In this document: positions 1 to 6,639 of the stretch, in pieces
Layout: each line of letters begins with the position of its first letter
Numbering within the stretch: position 1 is the first letter of the stretch
Assembly: GCA_002361625.1 (NCBI GenBank)
Contig: DETL01000013.1
Coordinates: 1 to 12,400, forward strand
DNA length: 12,400 nt
Reading direction: 5' to 3'
Source: Bacteroidales bacterium UBA3289
Lineage (GTDB): Bacteria; Bacteroidota; Bacteroidia; Bacteroidales; UBA932
The notes under the pieces: generated by a model
What the model saw: the letters and a program-made list of their open reading frames with translations, nothing else
Database searches by the model: none
Told to the model about the DNA's origin: nothing
Position numbers and translations under genes: made by a program

Positions 1-169
1 TCACCCGAAATGTCTAATAACCCTAAAAGTACAAGTGAATCTGTATGCTTCCGGTTTGCACAAAGCCGGTAGTAAAGCGGTGGAACACTATACCAGGATG
101 GAATTACAAGATCGTTTTAAATTGATGTGTGTGGCTTTCGGACAGCAGGAATATCGGATTCATCCGTGA
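1..169 (+). CDS. 3' fragment of an unidentified gene
   Basis: The reading frame beginning at position 2 stays open from the window edge to a TGA at 167-169, giving 55 residues ending in QQEYRIHP; the other two plus frames and all minus frames hit stops early. I do not recognise the protein. A stretch reading AVEHYTRMELQDRF is faintly reminiscent of the tail of a tyrosine recombinase (HY plus following residues), but the usual LGH and HxLR blocks are absent, so this is not a call. The segment is visibly less GC-rich than the genes to its right, and a GC-rich hairpin starts 20 bases after the stop, as expected for the end of a transcription unit. With only 55 codons visible, a chance open frame cannot be excluded. 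Confidence 0.4.
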   Translation, partial: HPKCLITLKVQVNLYASGLHKAGSKAVEHYTRMELQDRFKLMCVAFGQQEYRIHP

Positions 170-189
170 CGATCATATTCAAACGAATT

Positions 190-219
190 GGCCGGGTCTC
201 CTCCCCAAGAGACCCGGCC
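190..219. terminator. GC-rich hairpin, probable terminator
   Basis: Perfect 11-bp stem GGCCGGGTCTC (190-200) with GAGACCCGGCC (209-219) and an 8-base loop (201-208). It sits 20 bases after the stop of the leftmost open frame. Neither strand has a strong T-tract directly after the stem, so termination is likely but not certain. It could also end a minus-strand transcript from the promoter at 273-304. Confidence 0.65.
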
Positions 220-272
220 GGTATATAAAACGAACTTAACAAATAGACATCAATGGATGTCGATGTCCACTG

Positions 273-304
273 CAAAGTTATAATCTTTCGTGAAACTATC
301 CAAA
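273..304 (-). promoter_or_regulatory. Minus-strand Bacteroidetes-type promoter
   Basis: Read on the minus strand, TTTG (304-301) is followed after 20 bases by TAACTTTG (280-273), matching the Bacteroidetes primary-sigma consensus TTTG-N19-21-TAnnTTTG. The predicted transcript would start near 266 and run left. No minus-strand frame of useful length begins before the window edge, and the first structure met is an imperfect hairpin (GACATC 246-251 / GATGTC 256-261) and then the GC hairpin at 219-190. It may therefore drive a short non-coding RNA, or be a relic. Confidence 0.5.
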
Positions 305-307
305 TTT

Positions 308-325
308 TTGATAGATTTCTATCAA
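308..325. repeat. 18-bp near-perfect palindrome
   Basis: TTGATAGA (308-315) and TCTATCAA (318-325) are perfect inverted arms around a 2-base centre. The short spacing and AT content suit a dimeric protein-binding site better than a terminator. It lies just upstream (in minus-strand sense) of the promoter at 304-273, so an operator role there is possible; no regulator can be named. Confidence 0.4.
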
Positions 326-369
326 TTAAAATATTTTAGTTTGAATTTAAAAGATTTTAGATTCTTCGC

Positions 370-410
370 TACGCTCAGAAGGACAGGGAGATACGTTCAG
401 AATAACAGGG
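370..410. repeat. Imperfect tandem repeat, 22-nt period
   Basis: Two 19-base units, TACGCTCAGAAGGACAGGG (370-388) and TACGTTCAGAATAACAGGG (392-410), match at 16 of 19 positions and are separated by 3 bases. It lies immediately past the stop of the AraC-type gene. From memory, similar 'CTTCGCTACGCTCAGAA' sequence occurs as scattered intergenic repeats in many bacterial genomes, but this was not searched. Confidence 0.55.
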
Positions 411-412
411 CC

Positions 413-1345
413 TTATCCATTCCGGTATTCGCTGGGGGTCATGCCGGTGTGGGCCTTGAAGAACTTGTAGAAGACGGATTGGTTGGGGAAGTGGAGCTGG
501 AAGACGATCTCCTTGATTGCCATGTTGGTGTACTTCAGGAGATTTTTCGCTTCCAGGATCACGAATTCGTCGATCCAATCGGGAGCGGAGCGGCCGGAGG
601 CCTGCTTGATGAGCTTGGATAGGTATTTGGGAGTCAGGCACAGTTTGTCCGCATAGAAGGCCATGCCGCGTTCGGAGCAGTGGTATTCATTGACCAGGGC
701 GATGAATCGCTCGAAAACCTGGTTCAGCCGGGCATTGCGCTGTGAATCGGTCTTTTTCCGGGCCTCGTCAATTTTCTGCTTCCAGACATCCGTCGAAAGG
801 TAGGTGAGGGAAGTCAGGAGGGAACCGATGATTTCCCTTTTATTCGTAAACGGCGCGCTGATGATTTTCCGGGCCAGGTTGAAATAATCGTTGGCCAGGG
901 CGATCTGGGATTCGTCCAGGGTAATGCACGGATTGTCCAGCAGGCGCATGCTGTCCTGGAACACTTTCAGGAAGTCGAACCGGATCCCGGACATGAATTC
1001 CTTGGAAATCAGGACGAAAATCATTTCTGCATCGCCCAGCCTTTCCTCATTGAACTTGGTGACCTTGATGATGTTTCCGGGGACTTGGATCATCAGGGAA
1101 TTCTCCCGCAGTTCATACGAATTGAGGTTCACATCTATGGTAAAGTGCCCTTTCTTCAGATAGAAGATGATGAACCCGTCGAACCGGACGGGGTATTGGA
1201 GCGTCTTCAGGATGGCTTCGCTTTTTTCCATGCGCTTACCGCTGACTTCGCAGATGACGAAGTCATTTCCGATGCTCATTTCTTCGATAATAGGGGCCAG
1301 GGCCTTGATCTGCTGGAGGTCGATGGTTTGGGGTGCGTCGGTCAT
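413..1345 (-). CDS. AraC-family transcriptional regulator
   Basis: A 310-residue DNA-binding regulator. The C-terminal 100 residues form the two helix-turn-helix motifs of the AraC/XylS family: the first around residues 229-248 (YADKLCLTPKYLSKLIKQ), the second around 276-304 with the family signature NQSVFYKFFKAHTGMTPSEY. Residues 1-170 resemble the cupin-like effector or dimerisation domain typical of the family, though no ligand can be inferred. The ATG at 1345 has a Shine-Dalgarno-like AAAGGA (1356-1351) five bases upstream and a promoter at 1402-1370. The gene is transcribed divergently from the export operon starting at 1534, with about 190 bases between, so it is the likely regulator of that pump and possibly of itself; this is inference from position. 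It is less GC-rich than the operon genes. Confidence 0.92.
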   Translation of the reverse strand: MTDAPQTIDLQQIKALAPIIEEMSIGNDFVICEVSGKRMEKSEAILKTLQYPVRFDGFIIFYLKKGHFTIDVNLNSYELRENSLMIQVPGNIIKVTKFNEERLGDAEMIFVLISKEFMSGIRFDFLKVFQDSMRLLDNPCITLDESQIALANDYFNLARKIISAPFTNKREIIGSLLTSLTYLSTDVWKQKIDEARKKTDSQRNARLNQVFERFIALVNEYHCSERGMAFYADKLCLTPKYLSKLIKQASGRSAPDWIDEFVILEAKNLLKYTNMAIKEIVFQLHFPNQSVFYKFFKAHTGMTPSEYRNG

Positions 1346-1369
1346 AATTGTCCTTTATTTCGCTTTTTG

Positions 1370-1402
1370 CAAAGTTAGTAAAAACATTTGATTATTTGCA
1401 AA
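1370..1402 (-). promoter_or_regulatory. Promoter of the AraC-type regulator
   Basis: On the minus strand TTTG (1402-1399) is followed after 21 bases by TAACTTTG (1377-1370), the Bacteroidetes -33/-7 arrangement, 24 bases before the start codon. The -33 element lies within a perfect 10-bp palindrome, ATTTGCAAAT (1394-1403), which could be an operator; binding there would block the promoter. Confidence 0.6.
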
Positions 1403-1406
1403 TTTT

Positions 1407-1467
1407 CCTAAAATTCGACCTAAATAAAAATATTGAAGCAGAAACAATGCCAAATATCGCCTAAAAT
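1407..1467 (+). repeat. CCTAAA(A)T direct repeats, candidate regulator sites
   Basis: CCTAAAAT occurs at 1407-1414 and 1460-1467 and a shorter CCTAAAT at 1419-1425, all in the same orientation. The last copy ends 5 bases before the -7 element of the export operon. Directly repeated half-sites next to a promoter are common for AraC-family proteins. The motif is short and AT-rich, so chance recurrence is possible. Confidence 0.3.
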
Positions 1468-1472
1468 GGCAG

Positions 1473-1480
1473 TATCTTTG
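1473..1480 (+). promoter_or_regulatory. -7 element of the export operon
   Basis: TATCTTTG matches TAnnTTTG and lies 53 bases before the chosen start of the TolC-like gene. No TTTG is present at the expected upstream spacing, which fits a promoter needing an activator such as the divergent AraC-type protein. Confidence 0.5.
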
Positions 1481-1533
1481 CACCCGATTTCGACGAAAAG
1501 AAAAAGACTGACAACATGTCAAAAGGTACAAAG

Positions 1534-3126
1534 ATGAAAAGAGAATCCCTTTTACTCGCCCTGCTTCTGACGGCCCTTCCCCTGACGGCCCAGCCGCAGC
1601 GGCTCACGCTGGACGACTGCCGCGAAATGGCCCTCGAGGCCGACAAGGACCTCCAGCAGGCGCGCACCCGGATCGAGATGGCCGGTTACGACCGGAAAAT
1701 CGCCCGGGCAAACTATTTCCCGAACGTCTCCGCGACGGGAGCCTACCTATATAACAACCGGGATATCGCCCTGATCGATGATGTGCAGTCCTCGATGCTT
1801 CAGAGCGCCGGCTCCATCATGCAGGGTGTCCTGGCAGGAACGGCCGCTTCCATGCAGGAGCAGCTTTCCGGCGCCATGACCCAGGCGATGACCGGGACGA
1901 TGAACCAGCTGATGACCGCCATCCAGACCAATCCGGCCCTGGCGCAGGAATATATGTCCAGCCCCATGTGGCAGACGGTCCTGGGTATGCTGCAGAAGAT
2001 GGATCCCTCTGGGCTCGTTCAGATGCAGCTGCCGGACATCTCGGAGCCGGTGAATGCCATCGGCGCGGATATCGACCAGGCGCTCCATCCGGACCTGCAC
2101 AATATCTGGGTGGGGGCCGTAACGGTTCAGCAGCCCATTTTTGTGGGCGGAAAAATCTTGTATTCCAATAAGATGGCTGCCTTGAACGAGGACCTGGCCC
2201 GGTCCCGGTTCGACATGGAAGAGGCGCAGGTCGTCCTGGATGTGGACCAGGCCTACTGGCAGATCGTTTCCATCGCCGGCAAAAAACGCCTCTCGGAGTC
2301 CTATGCCGACCTTCTCCATACGCTGGAAGCCGATGTGGACGCTTCCGTGAAGGCCGGTGTCATGACCGAATCCGACGCCCTCCAGATCAAGGTGAAGGCT
2401 AATGAGGCCGAGATGCTCCGGACCAAGGCGACGAACGGCCTGACCCTGGCGAAAATGCTCCTTTGCCAGCGCATCGGCCTGCCGCTTGACAGCGAGATCG
2501 AGCTGGCCGATGAGAACCTGGATGCGGTCCCGCTCCCGCAGCGCACCCAGGACAAATCCCTGGATGACATCTATGCCGACCGTCCGGAAACCCGCAGCCT
2601 GGAACTCGCATCCCGCATTTATGACGCCAAAGCGAAAGTGACCCGGGCCGACGGCCTCCCCAAGGTCGCCCTCACGGCGAACTGGCTCGTCTCCAACCCG
2701 AATGCCTTCAACGGCCTCCAGAACACCTGGAACGGAGGTATGTTCACTGCCGGCGTCATGGTGAACGTCCCGCTTTTCCATGGGCTCGAAAACGCGAACA
2801 AATACCGCAAGGCAAAGGCCGAAGCTTCCTTGTACCGCTCCCAGCTGGAAGATGCGAAAGAAAAGGTCGCGCTCCAGGTCACCCGCGAGCGCAAAGCCTA
2901 CGATGAAGCGCTGGAGAAACTGTCCATGGCGGAGGCCAACCTGGACAGTGCCGAGGAGAACCTCCGCACCGCCACCATCGGCTTTGAAGCCGGAGTCATC
3001 TCGACCAGCACCGTCCTCTCCGCCCAGACCGCCTGGCTCTCCGCCCACAGCGACTGCCTGGACGCCGGCACCGAACTCCAGATGGCCGCCGCCGCCCTCT
3101 CCAGGGCTGAGGGCTGTAATCAGTAA
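1534..3126 (+). CDS. TolC-like outer-membrane efflux protein
   Basis: A 530-residue outer-membrane channel component of a tripartite exporter. The start at 1534 gives a clean signal peptide (MKRESLLLALLLTALPLTAQ, cleavage near residue 19-20) and has AAAAGG eight bases upstream; an in-frame ATG at 1516 would put six extra residues before the signal and is less likely. The mature protein shows the duplicated outer-membrane-efflux-protein pattern: helical repeat starting RLTLDDCREMALEAD, a first beta segment (ANYFPNVSATGAYLY, 59-73) and second (WVGAVTVQQPIFVGGK, 192-207), then long helices, and a second repeat with VMVNVPLF and a C-terminal coiled-coil. An insertion of about 105 residues rich in Met, Gln and Ser (about 86-190) separates the two beta segments where TolC has an extracellular loop. 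First gene of a four-gene operon; 100 bases precede the adaptor gene. Confidence 0.93.
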   Translation: MKRESLLLALLLTALPLTAQPQRLTLDDCREMALEADKDLQQARTRIEMAGYDRKIARANYFPNVSATGAYLYNNRDIALIDDVQSSMLQSAGSIMQGVLAGTAASMQEQLSGAMTQAMTGTMNQLMTAIQTNPALAQEYMSSPMWQTVLGMLQKMDPSGLVQMQLPDISEPVNAIGADIDQALHPDLHNIWVGAVTVQQPIFVGGKILYSNKMAALNEDLARSRFDMEEAQVVLDVDQAYWQIVSIAGKKRLSESYADLLHTLEADVDASVKAGVMTESDALQIKVKANEAEMLRTKATNGLTLAKMLLCQRIGLPLDSEIELADENLDAVPLPQRTQDKSLDDIYADRPETRSLELASRIYDAKAKVTRADGLPKVALTANWLVSNPNAFNGLQNTWNGGMFTAGVMVNVPLFHGLENANKYRKAKAEASLYRSQLEDAKEKVALQVTRERKAYDEALEKLSMAEANLDSAEENLRTATIGFEAGVISTSTVLSAQTAWLSAHSDCLDAGTELQMAAAALSRAEGCNQ

Positions 3127-3156
3127 CCCTTTGTCCTTCAGGCGATTGGTAAAACC

Positions 3157-3191
3157 GCTTTGTGTAAAAAAACACAAAGCACTTTCAGTAA
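3157..3191. repeat. Hairpin repeat element, copy A
   Basis: GCTTTGTGT (3157-3165) pairs perfectly with ACACAAAGC (3172-3180) around an A6 loop, followed by ACTTTCAGTAA. The 35-base unit matches copy B at 10242-10276 at 30 of 35 positions, with a compensatory stem change (G-C here, A-T there). It lies in the 100-base gap between the TolC-like and adaptor genes, inside an apparent operon, so it may partly attenuate, process or stabilise the mRNA. There is no clear T-tract on the plus strand after the stem. Confidence 0.7.
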
Positions 3192-3226
3192 TATCCAGAT
3201 AGTCAAATAAATACGAAAAACGTAAT

Positions 3227-4210
3227 ATGGCAAAGAAAAATTACAATCTGCTGATCGGCATCAGTGCCCTGGTGGGCATTGTGCTTGTGATCGCTTTCGT
3301 GGGATACCTCGTGAGCAAACCCCGTCCGCACGTGATCCAGGGGGAAGCCGAGGCGACGGAATACCGGGTTTCCTGCATGGTGCCCGGTCATGTGACGGAA
3401 CTTTATGTCCGGGAGGGCCAGACGGTCCAGAAGGGCGATACGGTCGCTTTCATCGATTCCCCGCAGGTGCGGGCGAAGCTGGCGCAGGCCCAGGCGGCCC
3501 GCAGTGCGGCCCAGGCCCAGAGCGCCAAGGCCCGGAACGGCGCCCGTCAGGAACAGATCGCCGGTGCCTATGAGTTGTGGCAGCAGGCCTTAGTGCAGGA
3601 GGACGTGATGAAAAAGTCCTTCGACCGCGTGCAGACGCTCTACGACCAGAAGGTGATCTCCGCCCAGAAATACGACGAGACCAAGGCCAAATACGACGCC
3701 GCCGTCGCGCAGGCGAAGGCCGCCAAGAGCCAGTACGACATGGCCCTCAGCGGAGCCCGCAGCGAAGACAAGGCCGCAGCGGCCGCCCTGGTCCATCAGG
3801 CCGATGGTGCTATCCGCGAGGTGGATTCCTACCTGCAGGAGCTGTACCTGGTCTCTCCGGCCGACGGAGTGATCTCCAACGTCTATCCCCGGCAGGGAGA
3901 GCTGGTGGGACAGGGCTCGCCGGTCGCGACCGTGACCGACCTTTCCGACCTCTGGTTCACCTTCAACATCCGGGAGGACGAGCTCCATGGCATGCAGACG
4001 GGGGATGAACTGACCGTGAAGGTGCCCTCCCTGGACGGCGTAACCCTGAAAGCGAAAGTGAATTATATGGCGGTCCGGGAGTCCTATGCCACCTGGAAGG
4101 CGACCAAGGAAACGGACCAGTATGACGCGAAGACCTTCGAAGTACGGGCCGTGCCGATGGAGACCGTACAGGGCCTGCGTCCCGGAATGACGGTGCTCGT
4201 TGTGAAATGA
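3227..4210 (+). CDS. HlyD-family periplasmic adaptor (membrane fusion protein)
   Basis: A 327-residue adaptor that would link the inner-membrane permeases to the TolC-like channel. One N-terminal membrane anchor (about 8-28, LLIGISALVGIVLVIAFVGY) is followed by a split biotinyl-lipoyl-like domain (about 47-78, GHVTELYVREGQTVQKGD, and 206-238, SPADGVISNVYPRQGELV), with a long Ala/Gln/Lys-rich coiled-coil hairpin between them (about 80-200) and a C-terminal beta domain ending GLRPGMTVLV. This is the YbhG/EmrA-like arrangement. The start has no Shine-Dalgarno but the anchor begins at once. The stop overlaps the next start in ATGA (4207-4210), implying translational coupling. The substrate cannot be read from the sequence. 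Confidence 0.93.
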   Translation: MAKKNYNLLIGISALVGIVLVIAFVGYLVSKPRPHVIQGEAEATEYRVSCMVPGHVTELYVREGQTVQKGDTVAFIDSPQVRAKLAQAQAARSAAQAQSAKARNGARQEQIAGAYELWQQALVQEDVMKKSFDRVQTLYDQKVISAQKYDETKAKYDAAVAQAKAAKSQYDMALSGARSEDKAAAAALVHQADGAIREVDSYLQELYLVSPADGVISNVYPRQGELVGQGSPVATVTDLSDLWFTFNIREDELHGMQTGDELTVKVPSLDGVTLKAKVNYMAVRESYATWKATKETDQYDAKTFEVRAVPMETVQGLRPGMTVLVVK

Positions 4211-5376
4211 CCTTCCTGGATAAAATAGACAAAGTCATCCGGCGGGAGATCCGGATCTGGGCACGGCGTCCGATCTATTTCCTGGGTTCGGTGGCGGTGA
4301 TGGCCTTCTGCACGGTCTTTTACCTGACCTTCCTGCAGGACGGCGTCCCATCGGACGTTCCTATCGCCGTGGTGGACCGGGACAATAGTTCCATCTCGCG
4401 GAACTTCTGCCGGCAGCTGGATGCCACCCAGCTCGGTAAGGTGGTGCATTACAGCACCTTCGCCGAGGCGGAGGCCGACTTGCAGGGCGGTCGCGTGACC
4501 AGCATCTGCCTGATTCCGGAGGGGTTCGCCCGGGACATCCAGGCACAGCGTCAGCCTACGTTCAGCTTCTATATCAACGGTTTGTACTTCCTGGGCGGCT
4601 CGCTCGCCTGGAAGGACATCCTGACGATGGTGAATCTGACGGGCGGTGCCGTGCAGCGGGAGGTCCTGCAGATGAAGGGCGTTCCCGAGAGTCAGATCTA
4701 CGGCCTCCTGCGGCCGGTGGACATCGATATCCACCAGATCGGCAACCCCACGATGAATTACGGGGCGTATCTCGCCAACATGATGATTCCGGGCATGCTG
4801 CAGATGGTGGTGATCATCGTCCTCATCTACTCGTTGGGCGCGGAACTCAAGTACGGAACGAGCCGGCATTTGCTGGAAGCCGTCGATCACGACATCTATG
4901 CGGCCATCAGTGGAAAAACGGCCCTGTACACCGTCCTGTTCACGCTCATCGGCTGGACCATCGAGGTGATCCTGTACAAGTGGATGCACTTCCCGCTGGC
5001 CGGAAGCCTCTGGCAGATGCTGCTGGCCTGTTTCCTGCTGGTCGTGGCTTCCGAAAGCGTCGCCGTCCTCATCATCGGCTGCGTGCCGGTCTGCCGCTTC
5101 GCGCTTTCCATCGGCGCGCTGTACAGCGTCCTGGGCCTGTCCCTGACCGGTTTCACCCTGCCCGTCGAGGCGATGCCGGCTGGCCTCCGGGGACTTACGG
5201 CGATGTATCCGCTCCGGCACTATTATGACCTGTACGTGCAGGTGGGCATCTTCGGCAGCGGATTCGGCGAATGGTATCCGCAGGTCATTGCGCTGCTGCT
5301 GTTCTGTTTCCTGCCTTTCCTGGTGATGGGACGGCTCGGGCATGCCTATACGTATCTGGACTATGAGAGGAACTAG
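4207..5376 (+). CDS. ABC-2-type transport permease, first of pair
   Basis: A 389-residue inner-membrane protein of the ABC-2 family (ABC2_membrane_3 / YbhS-YbhR type). It has an N-terminal cytoplasmic segment, a membrane helix near 27-43, a large extracytoplasmic domain (about 45-185) containing PIAVVDRDNSSISR and ending with the family-typical NPTMNYGAYLANMMIPGML, then five further hydrophobic segments (about 190-210, 236-258, 268-292, 300-320, 358-376) and the MYPLRHYYDLY motif. It starts within the adaptor stop codon. No Walker A or ABC signature motif is present, so it is a membrane subunit only. Expected to pair with the following gene as a heterodimer. Confidence 0.92.
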   Translation: MTFLDKIDKVIRREIRIWARRPIYFLGSVAVMAFCTVFYLTFLQDGVPSDVPIAVVDRDNSSISRNFCRQLDATQLGKVVHYSTFAEAEADLQGGRVTSICLIPEGFARDIQAQRQPTFSFYINGLYFLGGSLAWKDILTMVNLTGGAVQREVLQMKGVPESQIYGLLRPVDIDIHQIGNPTMNYGAYLANMMIPGMLQMVVIIVLIYSLGAELKYGTSRHLLEAVDHDIYAAISGKTALYTVLFTLIGWTIEVILYKWMHFPLAGSLWQMLLACFLLVVASESVAVLIIGCVPVCRFALSIGALYSVLGLSLTGFTLPVEAMPAGLRGLTAMYPLRHYYDLYVQVGIFGSGFGEWYPQVIALLLFCFLPFLVMGRLGHAYTYLDYERN

Positions 5377-5379
5377 GAG

Positions 5380-6639
5380 ATGAAAGAGAGTTACGTGAAA
5401 AACTGGCTCAGGGACGCCCTGGGCATCTTCAACCTGGAGCTCAGGAACATTCTTCACGACGGCGGCGTGATGATCATTTTCGTCGTGGCGGGCTTCCTGT
5501 ATCCGATCCTGTATAATTTCGTCTATAAGAACGGCATCCTGGAGGATACGCCCATCGCCGTGGTGGACGATGCCGCCTGCAGCGACACCCGCCGGATGAT
5601 CCGGGAGATGGATGCGACGCGGGAGATCGACATCGCCTACCGGTGCACGGACATGAACGAGGCCAAAACCCTCCTGCAGCAGCGGAAGGTCAATGGCATC
5701 GTCTATTTCCCCTCCGACTTTGGCGACCGTCTGGCCACCAAGGAAACGGCGACGTTCAGTATCTATGCCGACATGAGCAGTTTCCTCTACTACAAGAACC
5801 TCCTCATGGGCAGTGAGTTCGTGATGCTGCACGAGATCAACTCCATCAAAATCGAGCGCCTCTCCCTGGACGGCCTGACGGACCAGGAGGCCGATGCGAC
5901 GGTGAATACGGTCCGGTACGAGGACATCAACCCGTACAACCGGGCGTTCTCCTACAGCATTTTCCTCATCTCGGCTATCCTCATGCTGATCATCCAACAG
6001 GTGATGTTCTATGGCATGGGTATGTCCGTGGGGACGATGCGGGAGGAGAACCGCAGCTTCGCTTCGCTGCCGGACACCTATTCCGGCCGCGGTGTGGGCC
6101 GTGTCGTCCTGGGTAGGGGAGGCGCGTACTGGCTGCTGTTCATGGCCATCGGCATCTATGTGTGCTGCATCGTGCCGGCCATGTTCGGGTTCCCGCAGCG
6201 GGGGAGCTTCTGGAACATCCTGCTGCTTCTGGCGCTCTTCGTCACCGTGTGCGTGTTCTTCTCGATGACCTGGACGACGCTCGTGACGCGCCGGGAATCG
6301 GCCTTCCTGCTGTTCCTGTTCATGTCGCCGGTCCTGGTGTTCCTGACGGGCTTCAGCTGGCCTACGACGGCGTTCCCGGCCTTCTGGAAGTATTTCTCCT
6401 GGCTGTTCCCGTCCACCTTCGGCTGCCAGGCGTTCATCAACATGAACACGGCGGGTGCTCCGCTCACCGTCGTCGCTCCGCAGCTCCGGGCCCTTTGCAT
6501 CCAGGGCGCTGCGTATTACATCCTCGCCTGCGTGGCGGTGTATGTGGAGAACTTCGCCCTGAAGCATGGGCCGAAGATCAAAGAAAAAGCCCGCGAGTAC
6601 CGCGGGCTTCCTACAGGTCGTAAGGTAACCGGAGCTTAG
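5380..6639 (+). CDS. ABC-2-type transport permease, second of pair
   Basis: A 419-residue homologue of the preceding permease: first membrane helix about 30-48, extracytoplasmic domain with PIAVVDDAACSDTRR about 55-185 ending INPYNRAFSYSIFLISAIL, then several membrane segments (about 190-212, 247-268, 278-298, 307-326, 370-390) and a basic cytoplasmic tail. Three bases after the previous stop, with GAGAGGAA (5365-5372) seven bases before the ATG. The final codons (about residues 402-410) contain the terminator hairpin of the opposite-strand mutarotase gene, and the two genes overlap by 4 bp at their stops. No ATPase follows; the downstream genes are sugar-related and on the other strand. Confidence 0.92.
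   Translation: MKESYVKNWLRDALGIFNLELRNILHDGGVMIIFVVAGFLYPILYNFVYKNGILEDTPIAVVDDAACSDTRRMIREMDATREIDIAYRCTDMNEAKTLLQQRKVNGIVYFPSDFGDRLATKETATFSIYADMSSFLYYKNLLMGSEFVMLHEINSIKIERLSLDGLTDQEADATVNTVRYEDINPYNRAFSYSIFLISAILMLIIQQVMFYGMGMSVGTMREENRSFASLPDTYSGRGVGRVVLGRGGAYWLLFMAIGIYVCCIVPAMFGFPQRGSFWNILLLLALFVTVCVFFSMTWTTLVTRRESAFLLFLFMSPVLVFLTGFSWPTTAFPAFWKYFSWLFPSTFGCQAFINMNTAGAPLTVVAPQLRALCIQGAAYYILACVAVYVENFALKHGPKIKEKAREYRGLPTGRKVTGA
6584..6609 (-). terminator. Intrinsic terminator of the mutarotase gene
   Basis: On the minus strand AAGCCCGCG (6609-6601) pairs with CGCGGGCTT (6595-6587) around a 5-base loop, and the run TTTTT (6588-6584) closes it, then CTTTG. It begins 27 bases past the mutarotase stop and lies wholly inside the coding region of the convergent permease gene. 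On the plus strand there is no T-tract, so it serves the minus strand. Confidence 0.8.

Noticed and set aside
1..169. Tyrosine recombinase C-terminus
   Set aside because: Only a loose HYTRM resemblance; the HxLR and LGH blocks that should precede it are absent.
1516..1533. Upstream ATG as start of the TolC-like protein
   Set aside because: It would add six polar residues ahead of a standard signal peptide; the ATG at 1534 has a better-placed AAAAGG.
1747..3177. A 476-codon minus-strand frame opposite the TolC-like gene
   Set aside because: Same antisense shadow effect; no recognisable domain, and it lies opposite a convincing outer-membrane protein with a signal peptide.
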